Part shown: positions 24,249 to 35,360 of the stretch, one piece after another
Layout of the letters: every line of letters starts with the position of its first letter
How positions within the stretch are numbered: position 1 is the first letter of the stretch
Source of the DNA: Kwoniella bestiolae CBS 10118
Taxonomy: Eukaryota; Basidiomycota; Tremellomycetes; Tremellales; Cryptococcaceae
Assembly: GCF_000512585.2 (NCBI RefSeq)
Contig: NC_089247.1
Span: forward strand, 1,178,001-1,242,000
Direction: 5' to 3'
DNA: 64,000 bases
Translations under genes and position numbers: made by a program
Notes under the pieces: model-generated
The model's input: only the letters and a program-made list of their open reading frames with translations
What the model was told of the DNA's origin: nothing
The model's database searches: none

Positions 24249-27200
24249 ATGTTCTTCTCAAACGAACTGCTGACAAGCAAGGACGGACCGTAAGTTCATT
24301 CTCACTTCAGTGGCAGACGCTGTGGCGAAATATCCAACCGCAAGAAATCAATGAGCTGACGAGATACCCGTCCTTCCTTCTCGGGGATAGCTTCAGTATC
24401 GTATGGTATGTTACTTCCCTTCCACATATACTATCAGAGATGTAGCTGTAGTAACGTTTACAATACACAGGTTGGCAGCCACGTTTGGTCCGAAGAACAA
24501 GAAAATCACTCGAAAACAACTGACCGGTGTCAATCTGGCCAAGACATGCGATCTGATCGCTGAACCACCCGAGCCCATCGCGTTGAGATTGAGTGGTGCG
24601 TTGTTGGTAGGGGTGGCAAGGTGAGTAGGACTACACTTCAAGGTGCAATCAGCTACAGCTCCCTGTTAATATAAACTGGACTCCTAAAGGGTATACAACC
24701 AAAACTATGACATCTTCTACTCGGTGGGTAAAGTTCCTCCTCTACCCCTTCCCTTAGAGGAAATTGCTAATCCGGGTGAATGATCACACAGGATGTGACC
24801 AATCTCGATTCAAATCTTCGTAGATCTATCGCTACCGATTTCGCGACCAGCGGTACTGGTACCGGTGGAACAATCAGCTTGGACCTCCCCGGAGGAGGAA
24901 AAAGCAGGTCAGTCAAAATCTGTCAAATAACCATGAGGTGTATTATTCCTTGACCTCACTCGTACATACAGACTCGACCAAATTACGTTCCCCCAAGCAG
25001 GTCTTGACTTTGAGTTGGGATTGGATATGCAATTTCAGCACATCGTGAGTTTATGAGGAAGTAAGCTTTTGATAACCTTGTTCATCCTCCAGGATTGGGA
25101 AAATCCCCTCAATCACGGCCGAAAGAGAAGATCATCCTCGATGCTCTCTTCTCAAGCTACACAAGAATCAAAAGAATCCGATGAGGAAGACAGCGATGAA
25201 GATGATGATGAGGAGGATGTTGAATCAGAAATGGGAAGGGATCGAAAAAGAAACAAGAGTGAGCTTATTTCTCCATTTTGAGGGTCGAACTGACATGCCT
25301 GGTATGAATCAGTCTCCTCCTCTCCCGCACTGGGTGGTCATCCATCAACTACAAGAACTCGAAATTCGATCCATCATCCCTCTGAGCCAACCGGTGGAGC
25401 GCTGTACGCTGGTATTGATGTTCCGATGGGGGAAATTGATCTTGGACTGGATTTTGGAGGGATGGATCAACCTGTTGGCGACGACAGCTTCTCTGCTCCC
25501 TCTGGTCGAGACTTCGAGCTTCCTGAAGGTGCTCTTCAAGACGATGCTCCGATGATGGACGGGGGGTGAGTAAGAGCTTCAGTACTCCAGTGATATGCGC
25601 TTACGAGGGTTCACAGGGATTTTGTACTCTCCTCTCCTCCAGGTAGTCTTGCGCCGGAAGCTGCTCCGGCAGATCTTCCTTCCGAAGACCGAAACACACC
25701 TAAGAGTGCGCTCAAGTCTTCAAAGGAGAAAGAAGGCAGTGAAGCAGGATCAGCAGATGATGCCGAGCAGCAACTCGAAGAGGGTAAGAAGAGGAAAGCG
25801 AAGAAAATCAAAAAGGTCACGTTTGATTCAGTGAGTTTGGTGAGAGCTTTGCCCCGTACAACCATTGACCAATACATTCATAGAGCACCGAGCTGGATTC
25901 GGCAGGTGATCAAGAAGCACGTAAAAGATATCAAGAAGATATGAAACGAGAAAGAGCGGTGATCGATGCCAAAGCCAGAGAAAAGATCATCGCTGCTACC
26001 GCTGCCGCATTGATTGATGGCACAGGTGGCTTAGAATGTAGGTAGATGTCATTGATAATGGCAGAATAAATAGCTAACAACTCATCGTTGTCGTCTAGTC
26101 TTCGATTCCGAAATGAGCGTATTCTTCTCCACTTTTACCCGAGTCGAAAAATTCAAATGGGAAACCGATCTGGCTGTCCATCGTCTTGGCAAAGATGCTG
26201 AGCAGCCTGAAGGGCCAGCAGGAGCAGAAAAGCCAGAGGAATATCAAATCGATGTGTTTGGTGATGGAGATCGCGCAATGCCAGATGCAGATGTGAGTTG
26301 GAGCATGTTACTTCGCTCAAGGCCGCTGCTGATACGAGTCCACAGATCAGCTACCAAGAGGTTAGTCACTGGGTCGATTCATTCTGATAATGGTAAATAA
26401 CCTACGGACATTCCAGGTCTTTCAAGATTACGAGGTGCCGATCCAAGAACTGAGTGCTAGTGGCAGACAAGGTAGTGTGGTACGTGTCAAATTTCGCACC
26501 CGTTGATGAATCGAACTGACCCTGTTCAATTACTAGGCTATCGATCCAGAACATCCCCGACGTTTCAGCCATGGCAGCCAACAAGGACCTCTTCCCGTAA
26601 GCATTTGCCCCCTCTCATGACCCACTCATGTGCTAACCTCTTGATCAGTGGGAGGAGCGTCCACGAAGCGCTACACCAGGTGAGTCTACCTTAGCTGCTG
26701 TTATGAGGTGATGCTAATCGTTAATCAATCATTTTCAGGCTTCCCCGATGTAGGCGATGACAGCTTCTCTCCGGCCAGTCTTAGACTTAGCTACATGACA
26801 CCTCAAGAAGCGAAGTGAGTGATAAACCAGATAGATTGTGACACTCATTGACAGGAGTACGCAGACTCAGATCCAGAAGCATTCCGGGCTCTTCTACCGG
26901 TCCTGGATCTCTTGGTCGACGAAGACACAGATCTTCGTCTTTGATGAGTGATCGACCAGATGACGACCCGTTCCTGTTAGTCCGAGGCGACGATCTTGAT
27001 TGTGAGTGATTACGACCAATGACCTACCGTGACTGATTATTCTTCCTATTCACAGTACCCCGAGACGATGAAGAGCTTCAGCTCGATTCTCTCCCGCCAT
27101 CTCAACAAGCCAGACTCGCAGACTTACCTCCAGCTTTCCGACCAGAGATGCTCGCGACTCTGGAGCAGCAGTGCAGATACTTCTTCTCGTAGGTGTTGTT

Positions 27201-27488
27201 TGCGCAGAATTGTGCTGATCATGGATTTCAGCTACGTCGAGAGGAAGATGATCACTCTGTCACTTGAAGAATTGGAGTTTGAGGATATTGCGCCTTTAGA
27301 GAGTAAAAGACATGTCGCTGCTGTCGCCTTCGTGGGTCGAAATTGGGAAATCGATATCATTCGGTGCTAACCTCTTTTGTACTTCTCAGTACGATTGTCT
27401 TACCCTCGCTACAAAGAAGATCCTCTCTGTCGAACAAGAAGAAGCTTGGGGCCCTATTAACGTGCGATTCGCCGTCGAATCCACCTAA
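24249..27488 (+). CDS. REC8: Rad21/Rec8-family kleisin, probably meiotic cohesin Rec8
   Basis: Kleisin subunit that closes the cohesin ring around sister chromatids. The start at 24249 gives MFFSNELLTSKDGP. Introns flank a 15-nt exon (24391-24405) coding FSIVW, which restores the family's N-terminal pattern (GP, three residues, VWLAA) leading into WLAATFGPKNKKITRKQL. The kleisin N-terminal domain continues with LALRLSGALLVGVARVYNQNYDIFYSD, where Rad21/Rec8 contacts Smc3. The centre is acidic, Ser-rich and interrupted by many introns. The C-terminal winged-helix region reads FFSYVERKMITLSLEELEFEDIA, RHVAAVAFYDCLTLATKKIL, EQEEAWGPINVRFAVEST. The LTRKQ/LAKTCDLIAEPPEPIALRL style of N-terminus looks more like fungal Rec8 than mitotic Rad21, but the paralogue call is inference. 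Confidence 0.85.
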
Positions 27489-27704
27489 GGCCGTTAGAAG
27501 TGGTACGAAATTTGTATCCTATTTCATCGTATTTTGGATATTCGATTATTGTCATTTTCGGTTACAAGCTCATTAGTTGTAGATAACAATAAGATTAGAT
27601 TTGAATTCGTCAGTAATCGATTTGTGCTATAGGAATACATACGACCATGTCATGCTCTCATTCAACATGCAGAAAAAGATCAAACTGTGTGATACCTCTT
27701 TACC

Positions 27705-29380
27705 TCACGTGTCTTTGGACAAGGGAAGACCCACATCTCTCAGGCCTTTCCCTCCCATGACTATACCATTTTCATCCTTCACGCCCATCCCTTCATCTTC
27801 AAGAGCTGCCTCTGCTCCTCCGGGTCTGGTGATTCCTAAAGGCACAGGTATACCATTCATCGTGACTTTGGGCGATAACGGTTTCCTATCTGACAATGCC
27901 GGTGATTTAGTCGAGGATACACCGAGGACAGAACCAAAGACTGATTCTCGGTCCAACGCCGCAGCCGTCGCTTTGGCAGTTTTGGCTGCTTTCGAAGCTG
28001 CTTCGGCGGTTTCCTTCTCCCTCTTTCGCTTCACGTGTCTGTGAATGAGAGACGTAAACATATCAGCACGTCTGCTAGGCCAGACAGATGATGGGTATCT
28101 GCTAGAGCCTCGACTCACAAGGCCGTTCCAGGTATTTTCTCAGGGTTCGTGCAATTCTTCAATCTCTTATCAACCTCCTTGACCTTTTTCAAATCGAATT
28201 CACCATGTCCATCTCGCTTGATAATCATTTCTATGTCGTTCAAGATCTCTAGTAGTCTATCTTTCTCCATTCCAAATGGTATCGCTTCGTTCCCCGTACT
28301 GCCCTCCCCATCCAAATCACCCGTAGAACTTTCGCTGATATTGAAGTATTTGTATTCCAGGTAACCCTCTACTAGCTGGGTATTTGAGAGATGAAAACAG
28401 GCTAGACTGATCTGTGAGGGTGTGTAAATGAACTCCAAATCTGTCAGAAGACAAGACGAAAGATTGTTCAGAGCTTCAGGTAGAGTCTTCTGGATAAGGT
28501 CAAACGGCGGATTGGATTGGTTCTGTAGAATAACAAATAGATATTCAGCTCCATCTCACGTTGTTTTTGAGAAGCGCCGCATGACTCACCTGGAAATCCA
28601 AACTCCAACCTCTCACAGCTTTCTCTGCCGACCTGACCCAAAATTCAAATCCTAACGATTGAGCGACCAAGAACTCTGTATCTAGTATATCATCAGGAGA
28701 CATCTTGGGGAATTTGGAGATGAACTGGTCCATCAGGACTGGGTAGTTGGTTGTTTTGGCAGCCAAGAACAGACATGTCGGCCTGGACGGTATGCAACGA
28801 GTAGATCAGTATCGGTCGACATACTATGCTTATAAATGGTGCAGGACGACGTTGAAGGGAAGAGTAGGAGACTTCTCTCACATGATGTTTTTAGGATGCC
28901 ACTCCATCACACTGTTCTTCAGGTAGAACCTCTTGAGATAGCTTATAGCTGTTGATTCGACCACCTCGGGCAGACCAAACCCCTGTCGACAGATCTTGGT
29001 GATTTGCGAGCAGTAGAATCGAAGTAGCAGCAGCTCATCCGAGACGGTCAAGTAAGCTGTGGGAGGCGGTGGGTCTGTATAAGAATGGCCAAGTGATATT
29101 TGTGCTTCCTATATTAGCCCAGTGGGTGTTAGCTCGCGTTCTTGGGGATAGACAGTTTTACAGCCGAGTCATGAATCACCTTCTCCAGCTCCGTGTTCTT
29201 AGCTACAATCTCGACAGACTTCCCATTCAACTCTTCTCGAATAGCCTGAAGAGATGAGGGAGAGTACCTCCAGTGTCGGAATTGGGATGATTCATGGTAT
29301 GGTGAAGGTCCCGGTGTCAATTGGGATGTGGATGAAGAGGATGGACCAGCTTCGGGTTGAGCGTCTGCCGAAAGTGTCAT
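27705..29380 (-). CDS. CCL1: Cyclin H (TFIIH/CDK-activating kinase cyclin)
   Basis: Regulatory partner of Cdk7/Kin28 in the CAK module of TFIIH. The start at 29380 gives MTLSADAQPEAGPSSSS, a short disordered leader. Cyclin H's characteristic N-terminal motif follows: SSQFRHWRYSPSSLQAIREE. The first cyclin box reads DELLLLRFYCSQITKICRQG, AISYLKRFYLKNSVMEWHPK, PTCLFLAAKTTNYPVLMDQF and FLVAQSLGFEFWV. The second box follows from ALNNLSSCLLTDLEFIYTPS and ISLACFHLSNTQ. The C-terminal tail contains HVKRKREKETAEAASKAAKTAK, a basic/Ala-rich segment, and ends PLSKDT. Length of about 430 residues is somewhat above human cyclin H (323), mainly from the tail. Convergent with the kleisin, divergent from ATG27. 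Confidence 0.9.
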
Positions 29381-29751
29381 ATTGATCTAGGTATCGTCTA
29401 CAATGTTACTTTACGGTAGCGCAGTCCGGATCGGGGGTCTTCAGGTTCTGCAGTGCTATGGATATGATTGTTCAAGTAGGATGAATTGAGAAAGTGGAGA
29501 TGGAGAGATGAATGTGATAGCTTTGTTTAAGGGTAATAGTTATATTGACTTTGAATTGGGATTTACGTTGCGTGATGACGAACATCTGCTCGATATCTCT
29601 TTTGCTATCTTTCATCCCCAATCCTCACCCACAATCCTACTCTGGTGATTAAATCATTCAAGGACATACATATCCATACTTCATCCAAGCAGCCTGCTCT
29701 GATAGTACAGTCACAAGTGTACAGGATTTGTCTTCGCCCAACACGATCAGC
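29381..29751. promoter_or_regulatory. Divergent upstream region, cyclin H / ATG27
   Basis: A 371-bp gap between divergent starts, AT-rich around 29520-29560, with no clear factor site. An in-frame TTG upstream of the ATG27 start is not taken as a start codon. Confidence 0.4.
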
Positions 29752-30805
29752 ATGCGCAGAACGACAAACCTCCTCGCTTCCATTCTCCTCCTCCCCCTCG
29801 TCACCGCTTTCTCATGCTCCCTTACCGCTTCATCCATACCCTACGACATATCACCTCTCAGCGGACTTAGAGAGGTCAGCAAAGATACGCCCACGCCGCC
29901 TACTACTTCTGAAGCGAAGGTGCGAATGGAGCTGTGCAACCCAGAGGGAATAGGCAAACAGGACGGTGTAGCGGATGAGGATCAGGTGAGTCGTAGAGCG
30001 TGGATGGGAGTCGGGGCTCGAACACCCTCTCCTGAACACTATACTGACCTATGCTTCTACCCACAGTGTCCACCAAATACCCGAGTTTGCCTGACATTGC
30101 TCAACCACAAACCATCTGCTTCAGATCCTGATAGGATAACGGCTGTGATACCCATCTGGCCAGCAGACATACCCGACCAGGATGTGTTTACAACGCCCAT
30201 GGGTAAAAAAGGTGAACAAGGATTGAAGGTATATGTTCAAGGTGCAGACTATGCTGGGTGAGCTATACTGGCTACCACATAGGAAAGTATGCTAACTCGT
30301 ATTGACCAGAGTACAACAACATCTCAACTTGACTTTACTATGTTCACAAACCGACACAGCACCTAATCCAACATTCGTCTCCTATACTTCTGGTCTGGTC
30401 TCCTTGGAATGGGCTACACCAGATGCATGTCCTAGATCAGCAGATTCACCCAGCGCACCCAGTGAAGGCTCATCGGGAAGTGGGATGGGGTTCTGGGGAT
30501 TCATCAAATTCGTCTTTTGGTTGAGTATAATAGGGTTGATAGCGTATTTCGCCATAGGTGAGCAATCTTCTCACACTTCCACTTCTGGTCTTTTGCAGCT
30601 CCATCTACACGTCGCTAATACAATCTATGATATGTTAGGTATATTCTATAACCATCAGCAATACTCCGCCAAAGGTTGGGACCTAATACCACATCGAGAT
30701 TTCTGGAGAGAGGTACCTGTATTACTACAAGACCTGTTCTCGCATTTATTCGCGGGTTTACGAGGAAGTAGCGGTGGTAGAGGGGGATATAGCAGTTTAG
30801 GCTGA
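29752..30805 (+). CDS. ATG27: Atg27-like type I membrane protein (autophagy vesicle traffic)
   Basis: Transmembrane cargo protein of Atg9 vesicles that cycles between Golgi, pre-autophagosomal structure and vacuole in yeast. The start at 29752 gives MRRTTNLLASILLLPLVTA, a clear signal peptide followed by a Cys (FSCSL). The lumenal mannose-6-phosphate-receptor-like part has spaced cysteines (ELCNPEG, DQCPPNTRVCLTLLN, NLTLLCSQ, DACPRS). After a Ser/Gly linker comes one membrane span (FIKFVFWLSIIGLIAYFAIG). The cytosolic tail matches Atg27: IFYNHQQYSAKGWDLIPHRD, FWREVPVLLQDLF, ending GGYSSLG. The last four residues (YSSL) fit a YxxL-type sorting motif. Three introns, about 265 residues. Confidence 0.92.
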
Positions 30806-31216
30806 TCTGATAGGTATAGTATCCTTTACTTTCCCATTTGTTTATCATTTAGATGTTTCGTTTTCATATCGCTATCAGAGTATACAGAATATAAAATGCA
30901 TGTATACGCATATCATACTAGAGATATCTTATTCGAGTCGTCCTCCATCGTGCTCTGCGTCTCATCTGTATAAGGGATGGGATTGCGGTAAGAGATTCAA
31001 CATGATATGCTTTGTAGGGTGTATATATAGTCAGTTCCAGTTTGGGTGGTGGATGATACTAGGATCTCCTATGTTTACGTAACCCTCATTTTCTGTTGTT
31101 GTTGTTACCTCTCCTTACGCTCGGACTTGACAGATACACTATAACCGAGCAATCAACATTTCTACTTGATTCCTCTCGCCTTACATCTGTCAATCATATC
31201 ACTATACAGACTGAAC
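30806..31216. other. Intergenic, ATG27 terminator / armadillo gene promoter
   Basis: A 411-bp gap between two plus-strand genes. AT-rich (30840-31040), with GTT-repeat sequence near 31090. I see nothing further in it. Confidence 0.4.
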
Positions 31217-33217
31217 ATGGGTCAGATAGATGCTCATGACGACCAGTCTCAACAAGATGCCCTCAAGCTGGTCGAAAGGCTAAGCGGGATTGCGAACGAT
31301 AGCTCAAGTCGGTCAGAGGTAATTGCGATTTTGGATCAATTGGCTGTCATCTTGCGAAATGGTGAGTTGCGTCAGTCGTGGAGTGCATGCTGATGGCCAG
31401 ACGCCATCAGAGCACCTCTTGGTCAGACAGATCTCCCTCGGCTACTGGTTGATCTATCGAGGGAGAAGGATGATGAATTAATCAGGCAGGTAGGCAGAGT
31501 AGCAGCTAATTTGGTAATTGGTTGTGGTGAGTTTGCGTGCTTAATCCTTTCATCCTTCTGCACCACTTTCGGTCATCCATTTGCTCGGTTCAGCATTATG
31601 CCTGACTTTTTAGCTTCGTAGACGACAACCGAGAAAGTTTGGTCATTGCCGGCTACATCGACTCGATCCTCTCAACCGCTGCCTTTGAATCTAAAAATGC
31701 ACTAGAGCCAAGATCATCAACATTACCCTTGGTGGCTTCGCTGCATAACCTCATAATCGAAAAGAATGGTGAGTTCACATTGCTCGAAATGTCAACTGAC
31801 ATGATAGCCTCTGCCATCTCTGCTTTCAAACAGGATCTATATTTGAGAACACTCTTAGATTTCACTCAACAATGGACAAATACGTTCTATCACGATACTC
31901 CCTCCGACCCAACAGTCACAATCATCCGCTGGTCCTGGTCCATCCTATCCATACTCCTCGAGGAGCCCCCTTCTTCACTTGGTTCATCGACATTGGATAA
32001 CCTCATTTGCCCATTCTCTGCCTCATCCTCTAATATCGACACTCATCTTCACATATTGACCTGCGCTAGTGATATCCTAGAAGCAATCTTGACACCAGAT
32101 GGTCCCCTGCGTCAGCAGGTACAATCTAAACTGGGTACCCTATTAGACTTCTTGGAGACAGCTGAGGTACCGGAGGAGGTGCAAGGCGAAGTGGACGATC
32201 ATGAAGAGGGAAGCGAGGACGAGGAGACCCCTGATCGCTCGAAGTCTATGGGGACTGCCAAAGCAGCAATCATTCGAGTGTTGGTCGGTCTGAGCTCCGA
32301 TATACCGCCGGATTCATCGTTCTGGGTCAAGATGCGACTGTGGTTGTCTCTCAAGGATCGCTCGGACCTGGTGAATTGCGCTTTACTGAGTTACGGGAAC
32401 AGTGTAAAAGATGGTGAGTGCACCTCCAAGGGGAACGCCAACTGACATATAGCCTCATCTGCCATATCTCTCCTGGAAGGCGAGAATTCTCTCTTACCAG
32501 TGATACTACCCCTACTCTCCCATTCGACTCCAGCTACTACCCAGCATGCCGTGATTGGTCTGGCGCGAAATTTGTCAGTACCAATGGAGACCAAGAGATT
32601 ATTGGGTGAAGCAGGAGTGATAGACAAGCTTGCACAAATGAATGTCTGGGTTCAGGAGAAGGATCTGCTGGGTTCGGTTCAAGGTGGAGCAGCGGTGATA
32701 CTGAAGAATATGTGTAGAAATGATGGTGAGTCAACATACGACATAAGGCCAATGCTGATAAAGCAGTCGCAAACTCCGAACGATTCCTTACACGACCCCT
32801 CGACCCTCTACTCGACCTCATCAAACGAGCCGAAGACCCCGCACTGCGCTTCGAGTGTACCCGACTGCTGGTAAACGTCATCAAATCGCTTGCTCTGGCC
32901 AAGCAGTCGTTAGATGCAGTGAAGGATCAACGCGTAGTAGAGTCATTGGCGAGAATGTTGGTGGACGGGGCGCAGTATATGATCTTACAGAGTGAAGCAG
33001 TGATAGCTTTGACGTTACTGTCGACTTTCGGAGGTGGTGAGATGAGTGAGTGAATTTCTGCTAGCCCATGTTCCTCGCTGATTTCGTGATCCTCTAAGAA
33101 AACACCGTCGTTACGTCGCTCGAAGGTTCAGGTGTTCAGGCTGTGCAAGGGCTGGCTGAGAACCCTCGTCGTGAGATTCAGGAGAACGCTCAGGCGCTGC
33201 TTAACGCAATACGTTGA
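31217..33217 (+). CDS. Armadillo-repeat protein, SmgGDS/RAP1GDS1-like
   Basis: Probably the fungal relative of SmgGDS (RAP1GDS1), a chaperone and exchange factor for small GTPases with polybasic tails. The start at 31217 gives MGQIDAHDDQSQQDALKLVE. Introns are removed to join ILRN to DAIRAPLGQTDLPRLLVDLS, then VGRVAANLVIGC to DDNRESLVIAG. Helical armadillo repeats follow: TLPLVASLHNLIIEKNGE, TQHAVIGLARNLSVPMETKR, VQGGAAVILKNMCRND, ALRFECTRLLVNVIKSLALA, QSEAVIALTLLSTFGGGE and REIQENAQALLNAIR at the end. An acidic insert (about 32200-32240, DDHEEGSEDEE) splits the repeats. About 580 residues, close to SmgGDS (607). The armadillo fold is clear; the SmgGDS assignment is moderate. Confidence 0.75.
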
Positions 33218-34258
33218 TTATACCATGCACTTGTTATACCTGTTGTAGCGATATAATGTATGCACAAATCATGGTGCCCGCCAGTATCGTCCATGAGATA
33301 TCCTTTTAATGTTAAAGGGATAGGAGCATTGTGTCAGATATGCCCAGTCAGTTGAACTGTGTGATAACGGTTACATTCTATATGAACCTCGATGTTTGTC
33401 TGGAACATCGGGTATGAAATACTGAATGTTAAATTGTCAAATATTGGAAGATGGACATCCGCTATGCTATTACTGCGATCATGCCATGTCTTCTGAGTCT
33501 GGTTATTCCGCATCTCGCCTAGGTTTTTCTGGCTGAATTCCAATAATCTAGCTGTGTAATCAACTGGGGTACGTACAAGCGAACTTGTATTGCGAGTATG
33601 CGTTGTTCAACCGGCGAAGAGGAGCAAAATCAAGCAGCCCTCGTGGGCCCCGTGTGAGAGTTGACGACGAGATTCAAATCCCCCGTTGACTTCATGAGAC
33701 CGGTTTCTATACCTGCTGCTTCAACTTGAAGATGCAACATGACTTCTTTAGTTGTCATTCTCGGCTTAGGATCTTTGGATGTTCTTTCAGTGAGCTACTT
33801 ATGTTTGTCCCGAACTCGGCCACGAAGGAAAGTTTGACCAAGCGAGCAGAGTCCAATAGGATGCCTGACTGTTCTGCCACTTTGGCCTTTGAATGAAAAC
33901 AAGCTCTACTCGGCTTAGGCTTAGCCCAACGCTCTTCACCCTGCATCAAATTTGAACGGACCGACATCAGTCCCAAACCTCAAAGACCATGCACTGTCAT
34001 CCCTTCAGGCCATCGAAATACCTTGTACAGCCCATGGCAACTTCCCCCCCTTCTCCTCATCTTTAAGATGGAAGTTCGAGATCCGTTATGTGACATAGGC
34101 GGACATCGCCGCTCGCGCCAGACAAAGTGGCATTTCAAGTCACAAATCCACAAAACCGTCCATATCTTGAGAAATACTCATTCCACTTCAAAATCGATGA
34201 ATTCGATGCATGGAAAAGATGCAGGAGCATGCAGGGGACACAAAAAGAGTCAAAAACA
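33218..34258. other. 1.0-kb intergenic stretch
   Basis: No gene is supported. Short ORFs occur by chance but lack coding character and splice-compatible continuation. The right part (34000-34258) flanks the tRNA-Gly(UCC) gene, and an A-run at 34252-34256 reads as its Pol III terminator on the minus strand. Confidence 0.5.
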
Positions 34259-34356
34259 TACGCTAATAGGGAATCGAACCCTAGGCAACTGCTAAACAGA
34301 TCAGTGCGAAACACTGGCCTTGGAAGGCGGTTATGTTACCATTACACCATTAGCGT
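34259..34356 (-). tRNA. tRNA-Gly(UCC) with intron
   Basis: On the minus strand the acceptor stem ACGCTAA pairs with TTAGCGT (7 of 7), followed by discriminator A. The A-box region is TGGTGTAATGG and the T arm is TAGGG-TTCGATT-CCCTA. The anticodon loop C-U-UCC-A gives anticodon UCC. The 5' anticodon stem ACCGC needs a 3' partner GCAGT (four of five pairs), which requires removing about 27 nt after position 37. Mature length is about 71 nt, right for glycine tRNA. A T5 run sits 2-3 nt past the discriminator on this strand, a Pol III terminator. Confidence 0.85.
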
Positions 34357-34618
34357 GTTTTAGATATTTTTGCTGCCATTTTCGAATCAATATCGTCTTG
34401 GAAATGGCTTTGAGTTTTCCTCTCAATGACTTGACCCTCTTCAATCCGAACGTATGCCGTCGAGCGTTCAAGACGACAGCGCTTAGGCGAGTGAGATTAA
34501 GCGCTGTAGACATCTTTTAATGAGCACTGCCACTTTGAATTGTCGTCCAAATTATGAGAAGAGGCGCGGTGTCAACTGGAGAGAAGCTAACATTGTTGCT
34601 CACCGCCGTGGTATGTTA

Positions 34619-34680
34619 CACGGTACATAGACATGATACACGGTACATAGACATGATACACGGTACATAGACATGATACA
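34619..34680. repeat. 20-bp tandem repeat, about three copies
   Basis: Unit CACGGTACATAGACATGATA is repeated head to tail with no mismatch over about 62 bp. It lies between the Gly(UCC) and Gly(CCC) tRNA genes. The surrounding 34357-34823 holds no gene I can support. Confidence 0.95.
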
Positions 34681-34823
34681 GATATATGCACACTTCACAC
34701 GAACACACACATACAACCCAAAACAGGGGAAGACACGATGGAGAGCCTGAAACACAAATGTGCCCTGCTATTTTGCCAATCACCCAAAAAAAAGTCAAAA
34801 GCTGGACAGATCGTACCTGAAAA

Positions 34824-34906
34824 TACACCGTAAGGGAGTCGAACCCTTTTCCTAACAATATCCTTTTTTGGGAATGTTAGATCATAAACCGTTAGACCAA
34901 CGGTGT
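34824..34906 (-). tRNA. tRNA-Gly(CCC) with short intron
   Basis: On the minus strand, acceptor ACACCGT pairs with ACGGTGT (7 of 7), with discriminator A. The D-arm region TGGTCTAACGGTTTATGAT resembles other glycine tRNAs. Anticodon stem TAACA pairs with TGTTA once about 11 nt (A-rich) are removed after position 37; the loop is UU-CCC-A. T arm AAGGG-TTCGACT-CCCTT. A TTTT run directly follows the discriminator, and a longer T-run lies about 30 nt on. Confidence 0.85.
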
Positions 34907-35061
34907 TTCAGCGTTCCGCACGGACGCCGTTTCAGATTCCGCAATCTTTTGAGGATGTATATATAACACGTTTCAAGCTCGCCCGCACTGATGAGATAAA
35001 CTGCTGTTGCATCTGTGATGAATGCAAAAACGTCGCTGGCTAGAAGACCTTGTACGTCGTG

Positions 35062-35155
35062 TACACCGTAAGGGAGTCGAACCCTTGCCGCATCGAATCG
35101 AAGAAAGTTGAGTTCCCAATGGCAACGATGCATGATACCGTTTCAGCAACGGTGT
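35062..35155 (-). tRNA. tRNA-Gly(GCC) with intron
   Basis: On the minus strand, acceptor ACACCGT pairs with ACGGTGT and the T arm AAGGG-TTCGACT-CCCTT is identical to the Gly(CCC) gene upstream. The anticodon stem CATCG pairs with CGATG around loop UU-GCC-A, requiring removal of about 23 nt after position 37. The D stem is weak (C at position 10 instead of the usual G). A T5 terminator lies about 32 nt downstream. The acceptor and T arms shared with the CCC gene suggest one duplicated from the other. Confidence 0.85.
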
Positions 35156-35360
35156 GGTGAGACGAGGCTCGTGCGATCCGCAAGCGTTATGTTCGGTCGC
35201 ACAATCTGATTGTCTTTCTGCGCTACCTTTCACCTCTCATACTGCTAGTGCTATTTCTTCTGCTATACTCCTGCAAGACTTTGGAATGGATGTGTGTTTG
35301 GGAATGAGATTAACAACAATACATGTAGGAACACTCCCAAAAATCGTATAAACTGTTGAT

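Noticed and set aside
29728..29751. Upstream extension of ATG27 (MSSPNTIS)
   Set aside because: The first codon is TTG, not ATG. The ATG at 29752 starts directly with the signal peptide. The same applies to TTG-started extensions of the armadillo, dynein and AT-hook genes.
33218..34258. Short ORFs in the 1-kb gap before the tRNA genes
   Set aside because: None exceeds about 90 codons, none shows family motifs, and joining them with plausible introns did not give a sensible protein.
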